Shown: one piece after another, positions 40,265 through 48,258 of the stretch
Position numbering within the stretch: position 1 is the first letter of the stretch
How the letters are laid out: each line of letters opens with the position of its first letter
From: DATARR01 sp036376245
GTDB taxonomy: Bacteria > Acidobacteriota > Thermoanaerobaculia > Multivoradales > UBA5704
Assembly (NCBI GenBank): GCA_036376245.1
Contig: DASVAS010000088.1
Location: 51,489-115,488, forward strand
Reading direction: 5' to 3'
Length of the DNA: 64,000 nucleotides
Translations under genes and position numbers: made by a program
The notes under the pieces: generated by a model
Databases searched by the model: none
Told to the model about the DNA's origin: nothing
The model's input: only the letters and a program-made list of their open reading frames with translations

Positions 40265-40993
40265 TCACGCCGAAGCCCCGGCGTCCACCACCAGCGCCTG
40301 GCCGGTGATCGCCGCCGCGCGGTCGGAGAGCAGGAAGAGCACCGCCTGGGCCACGTCGGCGGGCTGGACACCCCGGGGCAGGCACTCCCCAGCCCGCAGG
40401 GCCGCCACCGACGCCTCCGGCAGGCCCGCCGTCAGGTCGGTCGCCACATAGCCCGGCACCACGGCGTTGACCCGCACGCCCCGCTTCCCCACCTCGCGGG
40501 CCAGCGACCGGGTCAACCCCAGGATGCCGGCCTTGGAGGCGGCGTAGGCCCCCTGCCCCGCCACGCCGTGCAGGGCCGAAAGGGAGGAGACGTTCACGAT
40601 CGAGCCCCGCCGCCGCACCATCATGCCCCGCAGCACCGCCCGGCAGCAGCGGAAGAGCCCCCCGAGGTTGGCGTCGAGGACGGCGTCCCAGTCTTCGTCG
40701 GACGTCAGGGCCAGCAGCGACTCCCGGCGGAGGCCGGCGTTGTTGACCAGGCCGGCCAGCGGTCCCAGAGCCGCCTCCACCTCCGCCACCAGGTCGTCCG
40801 GCCGGCCGCGGTCCGACAAATCGAAATGGAAGGCGCGGGCGCCCGTAGCCGCCGCCACCTCGCGCGCCGCCGCTTCCTGGCGGCTCCAGGTGAACGCCAC
40901 CTGAAAGCCGGTCTCGGCCGTTACGGCGGACAGCGTCTCCACGATGGCCCGCCCGAGGCCACGGCTGCCGCCGGTGATCAGGACCGAGCTCAT
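40265..40993 (-). CDS. SDR-family 3-oxoacyl-ACP reductase (FabG/ApeQ-like)
   Basis: A 242-residue short-chain dehydrogenase. The cofactor motif is ITGGSRGLGRAIV, then LVNNAGLRRE, and the catalytic YxxxK is GAYAASKAGILGLTRSLARE, with a Ser upstream in VNVSSLSAL. The C-terminal GQALVVDAGASA is typical. It reduces the keto group of an ACP-bound chain. It is coupled to the glycosyltransferase by an ATGA overlap. Confidence 0.93.
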   Translation of the reverse strand: MSSVLITGGSRGLGRAIVETLSAVTAETGFQVAFTWSRQEAAAREVAAATGARAFHFDLSDRGRPDDLVAEVEAALGPLAGLVNNAGLRRESLLALTSDEDWDAVLDANLGGLFRCCRAVLRGMMVRRRGSIVNVSSLSALHGVAGQGAYAASKAGILGLTRSLAREVGKRGVRVNAVVPGYVATDLTAGLPEASVAALRAGECLPRGVQPADVAQAVLFLLSDRAAAITGQALVVDAGASA

Positions 40994-41673
40994 CCGCGCC
41001 CCTTCTCGAACCGTGCGAGGGTCACCGCGCGGGCGATCCGCAGGCTGTCGATCAGCGGCCGGTAGTGGCTGGTCGTCCGGCCGTCGGCGAACCCCAGGCG
41101 GGCGGGCACGGTGACCACTTTGAAGCCCCGCCGGGCCGCCCGCACCACCACGGCGCTCTCGGCCTCGAAGCGGGTCTCGGGGAAGCCCACGGTGTCGATC
41201 AACCGCCGCGAATAGAAACGGAAGCCGGTCTGGATGTCGGAGAGCCGCTGCCCGGCGACGAAGGAGATGGCCTTGGAGGAGAGCCGGTTGCTGGCCCGGC
41301 GCAACGCGCTCATCTCCGAGAACAGATGGTCGCGCACACCCAGCACCAGGTCCTCGCCGGTCTCGGCCACCCGCAGGAGCTTGGGGATCTCCTCCGGCAG
41401 GTGCTGGCCGTCGGCATCGAGGGTGACGACGCCGTCGAAGCCGCGGCCGAAGAGGTCCTGGAAGGCGGCGGCCAGCGCCGCCCCCTTGCCGCGGTTGCAG
41501 GGGAAGGAGAGGACCCGGGCGCCGGCCTTGCGGGCCTCCTCGCCCGTGCCGTCGGTCGAGCCGTCGTCCACCACCAGCACCTCGGGCAGGAGCTCGAGCG
41601 TCCCCCGCACCACCGCGCCCACCGAAGGAGCGGCCTGGTAGGCCGGGATGACGGCGGCGACCTGGAGGCTCAT
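40990..41673 (-). CDS. Family 2 glycosyltransferase
   Basis: A 227-residue GT-A enzyme from the ATG at 41673, which overlaps the upstream stop (ATGA). The motifs are VVDDGSTDGTGEEARKAGAR and TLDADGQHLPEEIPKLLRVA (DxD), then SDIQTGFRFYSRRLI. It resembles dolichyl-phosphate-mannose-synthase-type enzymes without membrane helices. In aryl polyene clusters a GT2 is fused or adjacent to an acyltransferase that builds the lipid anchor. Here the two are separate genes in one operon. Confidence 0.9.
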   Translation of the reverse strand: MSLQVAAVIPAYQAAPSVGAVVRGTLELLPEVLVVDDGSTDGTGEEARKAGARVLSFPCNRGKGAALAAAFQDLFGRGFDGVVTLDADGQHLPEEIPKLLRVAETGEDLVLGVRDHLFSEMSALRRASNRLSSKAISFVAGQRLSDIQTGFRFYSRRLIDTVGFPETRFEAESAVVVRAARRGFKVVTVPARLGFADGRTTSHYRPLIDSLRIARAVTLARFEKGRG

Positions 41674-42887
41674 GGCCGCCCCAGGACCACCCACGCCGCG
41701 GCGCCGCCCGCGGCCAGGCTGGTGACGAGAACGGTGGCAGGGGGCGGCAGCCCGGAGCCGTCGTGGGGCACGATCCCGAGCTCCGGGTCCGGCTCGGCGA
41801 ACCCCGCCGTGGGTCCGCAGGGAGAGCCGGCGGCGGCCAGCACGGCCGCGCCCAGCAGGCCGCCGCCGTACTCGCCGGTGACTCCCTTGGGCGCGGTCAC
41901 GGGGGGCAGCGGCGCGTCCCCCCAGGCGGCGCGCAGGACCCGCGCTTCCAGGCGGTCCCCCTCGCGGGAGCCGGAAGCGCCGGAGACGATCAGGTCCACG
42001 TCCGCGGGCGCCAGGCCGGCCCGGCCCAGGGTGCGCAGCAGATGCCGGGCCAGGGACTGATGTCCCGTTCCCCAATTGGTGACCGCCGCCGTGGGATCGA
42101 AAGCGCTCCCCCAGGCCAGCACCCGGGCCAGGGCGCGGCCGCCCCGCTCCCGCAGCCCTTCCGCGGTCTCCAGGACCACCAGGCCTGCCCCCTCGCCGGC
42201 CAGGAAGCCGTTCCGCCGCCGGTCGAAGGGGCGCGCGGCCTCCTCGCCGGCCGAAGAGCCGCGGGCCAGGGCGCCGAAACGGTCCAGCAGGGCGTGCAGC
42301 AGCGGCGTCATCTCGTCCACCGATCCGGCCAGGGCGCGGCGGGCGCGGCCGGCGGCCAGCTCGGCGGCGGCGCTCCCCAGGGCCAGCAGGGGGCCGGCCT
42401 CGCGTTGGCAGACGGTGAGGCTCGGGCCGGTCGCCTTGCAGGCGATGGCGATCTGGGCCGCCGGCGCGTTGGCCACGCTCTCGGTGAACAGCGAGGGGGA
42501 CGCCGCCTCGGGGCCCTCGTTCAGGATCTGCTTCAGGAGGCCCTCGGTGTTGGTGGAAGGGCCGAAGGCGGTGGCGACCACCGTGGCCGTTCCGGCTTCG
42601 TCCCTGCCGGGCAGGCCGGCGCAGCGCATCGCCATGCGCGCGGCGGCCACGGCCAGCTTGGAGGGCGGGCTCATGCGCCGGGACTCGGCCGGGGAGAGCC
42701 ATTCCCCGAGCTGGCCCGGCGGCGTCAGGCAGGCCAGGCGAGCCCCCTCGGGCCGGTGATAGCCGGCGGCGCGGTCCACCTCGGAGGCGAGGGCGGTTCC
42801 CGCGGCCAGCGCCTGGGCGAGGCGGTCGGAGCCGGCGCCCCAGGCGCCGACGGTTCCCACGCCGGTCAGCAGGATGTCGGGGCTCAA
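41670..42887 (-). CDS. Degenerate ketosynthase (chain-length-factor-like)
   Basis: A 405-residue protein from the TTG at 42887, which overlaps the stop of the active ketosynthase (TTGA). It has the thiolase fold (NGFLAGEGAGLVVLE; GEYGGGLLGAAVL). The active-site Cys block is altered: GPSLTVCQREAGPLLALG aligns Glu where the catalytic Cys should be. VSGASGS replaces HGTGT, and no GHxxG His is seen. Such a protein would be the non-catalytic partner of the adjacent KS, like a CLF or ApeC. The alignment was made by eye. Confidence 0.75.
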   Translation of the reverse strand: MSPDILLTGVGTVGAWGAGSDRLAQALAAGTALASEVDRAAGYHRPEGARLACLTPPGQLGEWLSPAESRRMSPPSKLAVAAARMAMRCAGLPGRDEAGTATVVATAFGPSTNTEGLLKQILNEGPEAASPSLFTESVANAPAAQIAIACKATGPSLTVCQREAGPLLALGSAAAELAAGRARRALAGSVDEMTPLLHALLDRFGALARGSSAGEEAARPFDRRRNGFLAGEGAGLVVLETAEGLRERGGRALARVLAWGSAFDPTAAVTNWGTGHQSLARHLLRTLGRAGLAPADVDLIVSGASGSREGDRLEARVLRAAWGDAPLPPVTAPKGVTGEYGGGLLGAAVLAAAGSPCGPTAGFAEPDPELGIVPHDGSGLPPPATVLVTSLAAGGAAAWVVLGRP

Positions 42888-44152
42888 GCGGCGCGGTCCA
42901 CCCAGCGGGAGAAGACGAGGGCCGCGTTGGAACCGCCGAAGGCCAGGCTGGTCGAGACCGCCGCCGGCGCGCCGTCCAGAGGACGCGGCTCTTCCTGCAC
43001 CAGCGCGACCGGCAGCTCGGGATCGGGCGCCGCCCCGCCCGGGACGGGATGCAGCTCGCCATACATCAGGCAGAGGATGGTGACCACGGCCTCCAGCGCT
43101 CCGGAGCTGCCCAGCAGGTGCCCCACCAGCGCCTTGGTGGCGACCAGGGGGATCTCCACCGCCCGCTCGCCGAACACCCGGCGCAGGGCCTGGAACTCGG
43201 CCGCGTCGTTGAGCGGCGTGCCCGTGCCGTGGACGTTGACGAAACCGATCGCCTCCGCCGGCAGGCCGGCGTCGCGCAGGGCCGCCTCCAGCGCCGCGGC
43301 GGCGCCGGTCCCGCTGGGATCCGGAGCGGTCATGTGATGGGCGTCGCAGGAGGCGCCCGCGCCGGCCAGGATCGCCAGGGGGCGCCCCCCCCGGGCCAGG
43401 ACCCGTTCCAGCGGCTCCAGCACCAGCACCGCCGCCCCCTCGCCGAAGGACATGCCGGCGCGGCAGGCCCGGAACGGCCGGCAGGGCGTCTCGTCCACGG
43501 AACGGAGAGCGTTGAAGCCGGCGTAGGTGAGCTGGCAGAGGGAGTCCGCCCCCCCCGCCACCGCCACCTCGACCTCGCCGGAGCGCACCGCGTCCAGCGC
43601 CGCGCCGAGGGCGAGCGCCCCCGAGGCGCAGGCCGAGGAGAGGGTCCGCACCGGTCCGGTCACCCCGAGATGGCGGGCCACGGCGTCGCCCGGGGCGTTG
43701 ACCTGCTGCGCCGCCAGGACGCTTATCCGGGCTCGCCGGCGGTCGCGGAGGAACTCGCGAAAGAACTCCTCGCTCTCGAACATCCCCCCCGTGCTGCTGC
43801 CGAACCACACCCCGGCCTCGGTCTCCCCGTCCAGCGGGGCCGGCAGGCCCGCCTGTGCCATGGCCTCGCGGGCGGCGAACAGGGCGAACCGGTCGGCGAT
43901 CGAGAGGCGCTTCCGCTCCGGGAAGGCGCGCAGGAAGTCCGCCGGCGGCTCCCCCGCCTCGGCGGCGAGATGGGTGCGGTGCTCCGTGTGATCGAAGCGG
44001 CGGAAGGGACCGATGGCTCCCCGGCCGGCGCGCAGCGCCTCCCAGAGCGGGGCCACGCCCCAGCCGAGGCCGCAGACGGCGCCGAAACCGCTGACCGCGA
44101 CGGGGCGGCCCGTTCCGGCCGCTTCTCCTGACACCATGGAGGGTGGCTTCAC
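42884..44152 (-). CDS. 3-oxoacyl-ACP synthase (FabF-type ketosynthase)
   Basis: A 422-residue condensing enzyme with all three catalytic blocks: Cys in RTLSSACASGALALGAALDA, His in VNVHGTGTPLNDAAE and His in KALVGHLLGSSGALEAVVTI. It extends ACP-bound chains with malonyl units. The ACP gene lies 3 bp upstream and the degenerate partner overlaps downstream, the arrangement expected of a type II KS-CLF pair. Confidence 0.95.
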   Translation of the reverse strand: MKPPSMVSGEAAGTGRPVAVSGFGAVCGLGWGVAPLWEALRAGRGAIGPFRRFDHTEHRTHLAAEAGEPPADFLRAFPERKRLSIADRFALFAAREAMAQAGLPAPLDGETEAGVWFGSSTGGMFESEEFFREFLRDRRRARISVLAAQQVNAPGDAVARHLGVTGPVRTLSSACASGALALGAALDAVRSGEVEVAVAGGADSLCQLTYAGFNALRSVDETPCRPFRACRAGMSFGEGAAVLVLEPLERVLARGGRPLAILAGAGASCDAHHMTAPDPSGTGAAAALEAALRDAGLPAEAIGFVNVHGTGTPLNDAAEFQALRRVFGERAVEIPLVATKALVGHLLGSSGALEAVVTILCLMYGELHPVPGGAAPDPELPVALVQEEPRPLDGAPAAVSTSLAFGGSNAALVFSRWVDRAA

Positions 44153-44155
44153 GCC

Positions 44156-44419
44156 CTAGGTCCGGGCCTCGATGAACTCCGAAAGCGTCGATACCGAGGA
44201 GAAGACCTCGCGGCCGATCTCCTGGCTCTTGATCTTGATGCCGAATTCCTTCTCGAGGGCCACCACCAGCTCGAGGGCGTCCACGGAATCAAGCCCCAGA
44301 CCCTCTCCGAACAGAGGGGTCTCGTCCCCGATCATCTCCGGGCTCATCCCTTCCAGGTTGAGGCTCTCGACGATCAGGCGCTTGATCCGTTCCGGGGTGG
44401 TGGCGACGACTTCCGACAT
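44156..44419 (-). CDS. Acyl carrier protein
   Basis: An 87-residue ACP. The phosphopantetheine Ser is in GEGLGLDSVDALELVVALEK, within the usual acidic four-helix bundle (EFGIKIKSQEIGREVFSSVS). It is the first gene of the seven-gene minus-strand operon and is divergent from the acyl-AMP ligase. No phosphopantetheinyl transferase is in the window. Confidence 0.95.
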   Translation of the reverse strand: MSEVVATTPERIKRLIVESLNLEGMSPEMIGDETPLFGEGLGLDSVDALELVVALEKEFGIKIKSQEIGREVFSSVSTLSEFIEART

Positions 44420-44564
44420 ATTGCAAACCTCTGAAATCCGGTGGCCTTCCGCCGCCGCAGCAGCTCCGCGGGTTGTGGACCGAGAACCGGCCAGACAATG
44501 CTAGCGTGCCCGCCGGGGGACTGGCAACTCGGGGCCGGAATCCCGTCTAGTATCATCACCCGCC
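44420..44564. promoter_or_regulatory. Divergent promoter region of the polyene-type cluster
   Basis: A 145-bp gap between the ACP operon (minus) and the acyl-AMP ligase (plus). It must carry promoters for both operons. I could not fix boxes or operators. Confidence 0.35.
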
Positions 44565-46001
44565 TTGAGCTCCAACGGCCCCATCGTCCAAGACTTCGAG
44601 CGGCTGGTCCGCCGCGATCCCACGGCGCCGCTGGTGGTCACTCCCGAGCGCCGGGCCACGGTCGGCGACATCGACGCCCTGGCGCGGATCGCCGGCGGGC
44701 TTCTCGCGGCGCGGCGCCTGGCGCCGGGGACCCTCGTGGGGCTCGCCGCCGCCAACGGGCCGGGCTTCCTCGCCTCGTTCCTCGCCCTGCTCCGGGCCGG
44801 GCTCACCGCCCTGCTCCTGGACGCCCAGACCCCGGAGATCGAGGCGCTGCGCATCCTCGCCGCCCTCGGCGCCCCCCTCTTCCTGCGCGCGTCCGGCTGG
44901 CCGGACGGCCCTGCCGGCTGGACGCTCTCGGCGGCCCCCGCCGAGGACAGAACATCTCCCCGGTCTACGCTCTTCCCAGCCCTCCCGCCGGGGACCGCCG
45001 TGGTCAAGCTCACCTCCGGCTCCACCGGCGCGCCGCGGGGGATCGCCACGCCGGCCGAGGCCCTGCTGGCCGACGACGCGGCCCTCACGGCCTCCATGGG
45101 ATTACGGCCCGGAGAGCGCCTGCTCACCACCATCCCCCTCTCCCATTCCTACGGCCTGTCGAGCCTGGCGGTTCCCGCCCTGGCGCGCGGCGCCGTCCTC
45201 GCCCTCCCCGAGGAGAGCGGCGTCTACGATCCCTTCGTCACCGCCGCCCGCACGGGCGCGGCCTTCTTCCCCACCGTGCCGGCCTACCTGGACGCCCTGG
45301 TGCGGATGTCCGATCCGCCCCCCCGGCCGGACTGCCTGCGGCTGGTCATCACCGCCGGCGCCCCGCTCTCCGCCGCCACCTCCGCCCGTTTCCGCGAGCG
45401 GTTCGGCCTCCCCGTCCACGTCTTCTACGGCTCCAGCGAGTGCGGCGGCATCTGCTACGACCGCGAGGGCGGCGCCGCCGAGCGGGGGACGGTCGGCTCG
45501 CCGGTGGAAGGGGTGCGGATCGAGCTGGACGGGGACGAAGGGGAGGGCGGGGTGGTGACCGTGGAGTCCCCGGCGGTGGCCCTGGGATACCTGCCGGACC
45601 CCGACGAGCGGCTCGCCGGCGGCCGGTTCAGGGCCGGAGACTTCGCGGTCTGGCGAGACGGCGAGCTGGCCCTCCAGGGACGGATGGACGACCTGGTGAA
45701 CATCAAGGGGAAGAAGGTCAACCCGCGCGAGGTGGAGGCGGTGCTGGCGGATCTGCCGGGGGTCGACGAGGTCGCGGTGCTGGGAGTGCCGGTACCGGGG
45801 CGGAGCGTCGAGATGCTCCGCGCCGTGGTGGCCTGCCGCCCGGGCCGGCTGACCGCCGCCGAGGTCATGGACTGGTGCCGCGGCCGCCTCTCCGCCCACA
45901 AGGTCCCCCGCAGCGTCCTCCTGACCGAGGCGCTGCCCCGCACGCCCCGGGGGAAGCTGGACCGCGCCGCCCTGCGATTGCTGGGGACGGGCCGTGACTG
46001 A
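44565..46001 (+). CDS. Acyl/aryl-AMP ligase (AMP-binding enzyme)
   Basis: A 478-residue protein from the TTG at 44565. ANL superfamily motifs: LTSGSTGAPRGIATPAEALL (P-loop), HVFYGSSECGGICYDREGGA, and the C-terminal Lys in PRTPRGKLDRAALR. It would activate a starter acid and load it on the ACP. In aryl polyenes the starter is a hydroxycinnamate/benzoate. No ammonia lyase is present in the window. It is coupled by an 8-bp overlap to the deacetylase. Confidence 0.9.
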   Translation: MSSNGPIVQDFERLVRRDPTAPLVVTPERRATVGDIDALARIAGGLLAARRLAPGTLVGLAAANGPGFLASFLALLRAGLTALLLDAQTPEIEALRILAALGAPLFLRASGWPDGPAGWTLSAAPAEDRTSPRSTLFPALPPGTAVVKLTSGSTGAPRGIATPAEALLADDAALTASMGLRPGERLLTTIPLSHSYGLSSLAVPALARGAVLALPEESGVYDPFVTAARTGAAFFPTVPAYLDALVRMSDPPPRPDCLRLVITAGAPLSAATSARFRERFGLPVHVFYGSSECGGICYDREGGAAERGTVGSPVEGVRIELDGDEGEGGVVTVESPAVALGYLPDPDERLAGGRFRAGDFAVWRDGELALQGRMDDLVNIKGKKVNPREVEAVLADLPGVDEVAVLGVPVPGRSVEMLRAVVACRPGRLTAAEVMDWCRGRLSAHKVPRSVLLTEALPRTPRGKLDRAALRLLGTGRD

Positions 46002-46791
46002 CGGCCGCCCGCCCTACCGTCCCCCCGCCCTGCTGCTCGGCTCCCTGGGCCTCCACGCCGCCGGCCTGGCGGCGCTGGCCGCCGCGCCCCGGCACTGGCC
46101 CGCCGTGGCCGCCGGCCTCTTCGCCAACCATCTGGTCCTGCTCACGGCCAGCATGCTGCCCCGCGGCCAGGCGGTCGGCCCCAACCTCGTCCGCCTGCCG
46201 GCGAGCGCCGCCGCCCGGGGCGAGATCTCCCTCTCCTTCGACGACGGCCCCGACCCCGTCGTCACCCCCCGCGTCCTGGACCTCCTGGACCGCGCCGGCG
46301 CCCGGGCCTCCTTCTTCTGCATCGGCCGCCGCGCCGCCGCGCATCCTGACCTGGTGGCGGAGATCGTCCGCCGGGGACACCGGGTCGAGAACCACACATG
46401 GAGCCATCCCAACCTCTTCGCCTGCTATTTGACGCCAGGCCTGCGCCGGGAGATCGAGCGGGCCCAGGACGCGATCGAAAAGGTGGCGGGCCGCCGGCCC
46501 CGGCTCTTCCGTCCCCCGGCCGGCCTGCGCAACCCGCTGCTGGACCGGGTCCTCCACCGGGCCGGTCTTCGTCTCGTCTCCTGGACCCGCCGCGGCTTCG
46601 ACGCCGTCGGGCAGAACCCCGCCGCCATCGCCCGCCGCCTCCTGGACGGGCTGGCCGCCGGGGACGTCCTCCTCCTCCACGACGGCTCCGCCCTGCGCGG
46701 CGGCGGCAATGCCGTGGTCCTGGAGGTTCTCCCCCGGGTGCTGGACGCGCTGGCGGAGCGGGGATTGCGTTCAGTGGCGATCGAGGTCTGA
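45994..46791 (+). CDS. Polysaccharide deacetylase (NodB domain), membrane-anchored
   Basis: A 265-residue protein from the GTG at 45994. Two N-terminal hydrophobic segments precede the NodB domain with SLSFDDGPDPVVTPRVLDLL (Asp-Asp), VENHTWSHPNL (metal His pair) and LFRPPAGLRNP. It removes acetyl groups from an N-acetylated sugar. In this cluster it may act on the glycan head of the lipid product, which is inference. The periodic hairpin begins at its stop codon. Confidence 0.9.
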   Translation: MTDGRPPYRPPALLLGSLGLHAAGLAALAAAPRHWPAVAAGLFANHLVLLTASMLPRGQAVGPNLVRLPASAAARGEISLSFDDGPDPVVTPRVLDLLDRAGARASFFCIGRRAAAHPDLVAEIVRRGHRVENHTWSHPNLFACYLTPGLRREIERAQDAIEKVAGRRPRLFRPPAGLRNPLLDRVLHRAGLRLVSWTRRGFDAVGQNPAAIARRLLDGLAAGDVLLLHDGSALRGGGNAVVLEVLPRVLDALAERGLRSVAIEV

Positions 46792-46898
46792 AACGACCTA
46801 AAGGACCTAAACGACCTAAAGGACCCAAAGGACATCAGCGTTGTTGTCCTTTAAGTCGTTTCAGTCGTTTAGGTCGTTTAGGTCCCTTAGGTCCTTGC
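46790..46898. repeat. Hairpin with 9-base periodic arms (copy 3)
   Basis: Left-arm nonamers AACGACCTA, AAGGACCTA, AACGACCTA and AAGGACCCA, then AAGGACATC, face right-arm units CTTTAAGTC, GTTTCAGTC, GTTTAGGTC, GTTTAGGTC and CCTTAGGTC. The arms are imperfect complements. It begins at the stop codon of the deacetylase and lies between two plus-strand genes. Confidence 0.8.
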
Positions 46899-46954
46899 CT
46901 TTCCAGCAGACTTCCCGCGCCCTCATATACAATTTCTTGAATGAGACCGATCGA

Positions 46955-48133
46955 ATGAGCCGCCGCAAGCAGCTCCGGGAACTGCTCTACCGCATCCGCA
47001 CCGAGGGGCTGGCACCGGGCGAGCAGGCGGGAGCGGTGGCCCTGGGGGTCTTCATCGGTTGCAGCCCGTTCTACGGCCTGCATCTGGCGCTCTGTATCCT
47101 CTTCGCGAAGCTCTTCCGGCTGAACCAGGGGCTTACCTATCTGGCGGCGCACATCAGCCTGCCGGGCGTCTGGCCGTTGCTGGTCTTCGCGCAGCTCCAA
47201 CTCGGCCGCTGGCTGCGCGGCCGGCCCATCCTCTCGATCCGCCCGTCCGAATTGAAGATGGCCGACATCAGCCTGAAGCAGTTCGGGCTCGACCTGCTCC
47301 TGGGGGCTACCGTGGTCGGGGCGGTCCTGGCGGTGATCTTCGGCCTCCTCACCCTCTGGGCGGCGCGCAAGCGGCGGGCCCATCCGGACGTCGAAGGCCT
47401 GCTGGAGGAAGCCGGACGGCGCTATCTGGACGCCGGCATGTTCCACTGGGAGTTCGTGCGCGGCAAGCTCCGCTACGATCCCCTCTACTTCAACCTCCTC
47501 CGCCGGGGCTTCCTCCCCCCCGAGGGCCGCCTCCTGGACCTCGGCTGCGGCCGGGGCATCCTCTTCTCCCTCCTCCTCGCCGCCCGCGATCGTCACGCCC
47601 GAGGCGAGTATCCGAAGGACTGGCCGCCGCCCCCACGCCTCGCCTTTCACGGCATCGAGAGAGGCGCGAAAACCGCGGCCGCCGCTCGCAAAGCCCTAGG
47701 AGACGAAGCCGTGATCGTCACCGCCGACCTCCGGGACGCCGCCTTTCCCGAAACCGACGCCGTCGTGATCCTGGACGTCCTCCATTACCTCCCCGCCGCC
47801 GCGCAGGCGGATCTCCTGGACCGTGCCGCGAAGCGCCTGGCACCTGGCGGCGTCCTCCTGATCCGCGACGCCGACGCCGCCGGAGGCTGGCGCTTCACCG
47901 CCACGCGCATCCAGGAGAGGACGATGTCTCTTCTCAGGATGCATTGGCGCCAGCGCTTCCATTACAGGAACGCGGCGGACTGGAGAGAGATGCTGGAGGA
48001 TCTGGGTCTGACCGTCGACGTTCAGCCCATGGGAATGGGCACGCCCTACGCCAACGTTCTGCTCGCGGGACGGAAACCACCTCAGGATCCAGGAAAAGAT
48101 TTACGACGCGTAAATCTGGACTGCTCCGCGTAG
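46955..48133 (+). CDS. DUF2062 membrane domain fused to a class I SAM methyltransferase
   Basis: A 392-residue protein from the ATG at 46955. The open frame further 5' is only hairpin sequence. Residues ~20-145 are DUF2062: VALGVFIGCSPFYGLHLALC, then ILFAKLFRLNQG, and a second hydrophobic pair. Residues ~185-380 are a Rossmann methyltransferase with motif I LLDLGCGRGILFSLL and DAVVILDVLHYLPAAAQ. Fusions of this kind occur near lipid and polyene clusters. The substrate is unknown but could be the polyene head group. Confidence 0.85.
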   Translation: MSRRKQLRELLYRIRTEGLAPGEQAGAVALGVFIGCSPFYGLHLALCILFAKLFRLNQGLTYLAAHISLPGVWPLLVFAQLQLGRWLRGRPILSIRPSELKMADISLKQFGLDLLLGATVVGAVLAVIFGLLTLWAARKRRAHPDVEGLLEEAGRRYLDAGMFHWEFVRGKLRYDPLYFNLLRRGFLPPEGRLLDLGCGRGILFSLLLAARDRHARGEYPKDWPPPPRLAFHGIERGAKTAAAARKALGDEAVIVTADLRDAAFPETDAVVILDVLHYLPAAAQADLLDRAAKRLAPGGVLLIRDADAAGGWRFTATRIQERTMSLLRMHWRQRFHYRNAADWREMLEDLGLTVDVQPMGMGTPYANVLLAGRKPPQDPGKDLRRVNLDCSA

Positions 48134-48258
48134 TTGACGTCAGGGCTTAATACCCCCAAACTCACCCCCTTCACGCATCCAACGCTGGATGTAGGGCCCC
48201 GACTGACCCAGAACCGTATGGGCCGTGTGTGTGCGCCGGCTCATATCAAGGAGGACTG
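48134..48258 (+). promoter_or_regulatory. Leader region of the secreted metalloprotease gene
   Basis: A 125-bp gap with a small hairpin CATCCA-acgc-TGGATG at about 48176-48191 and a strong AGGAGG ribosome site at 48249-48254. A promoter is likely here. Confidence 0.3.

Noticed and set aside
38020..40308. 762-codon open frame antisense to the MMPL gene
   Set aside because: Low-complexity shadow of a gene with clear membrane segments.
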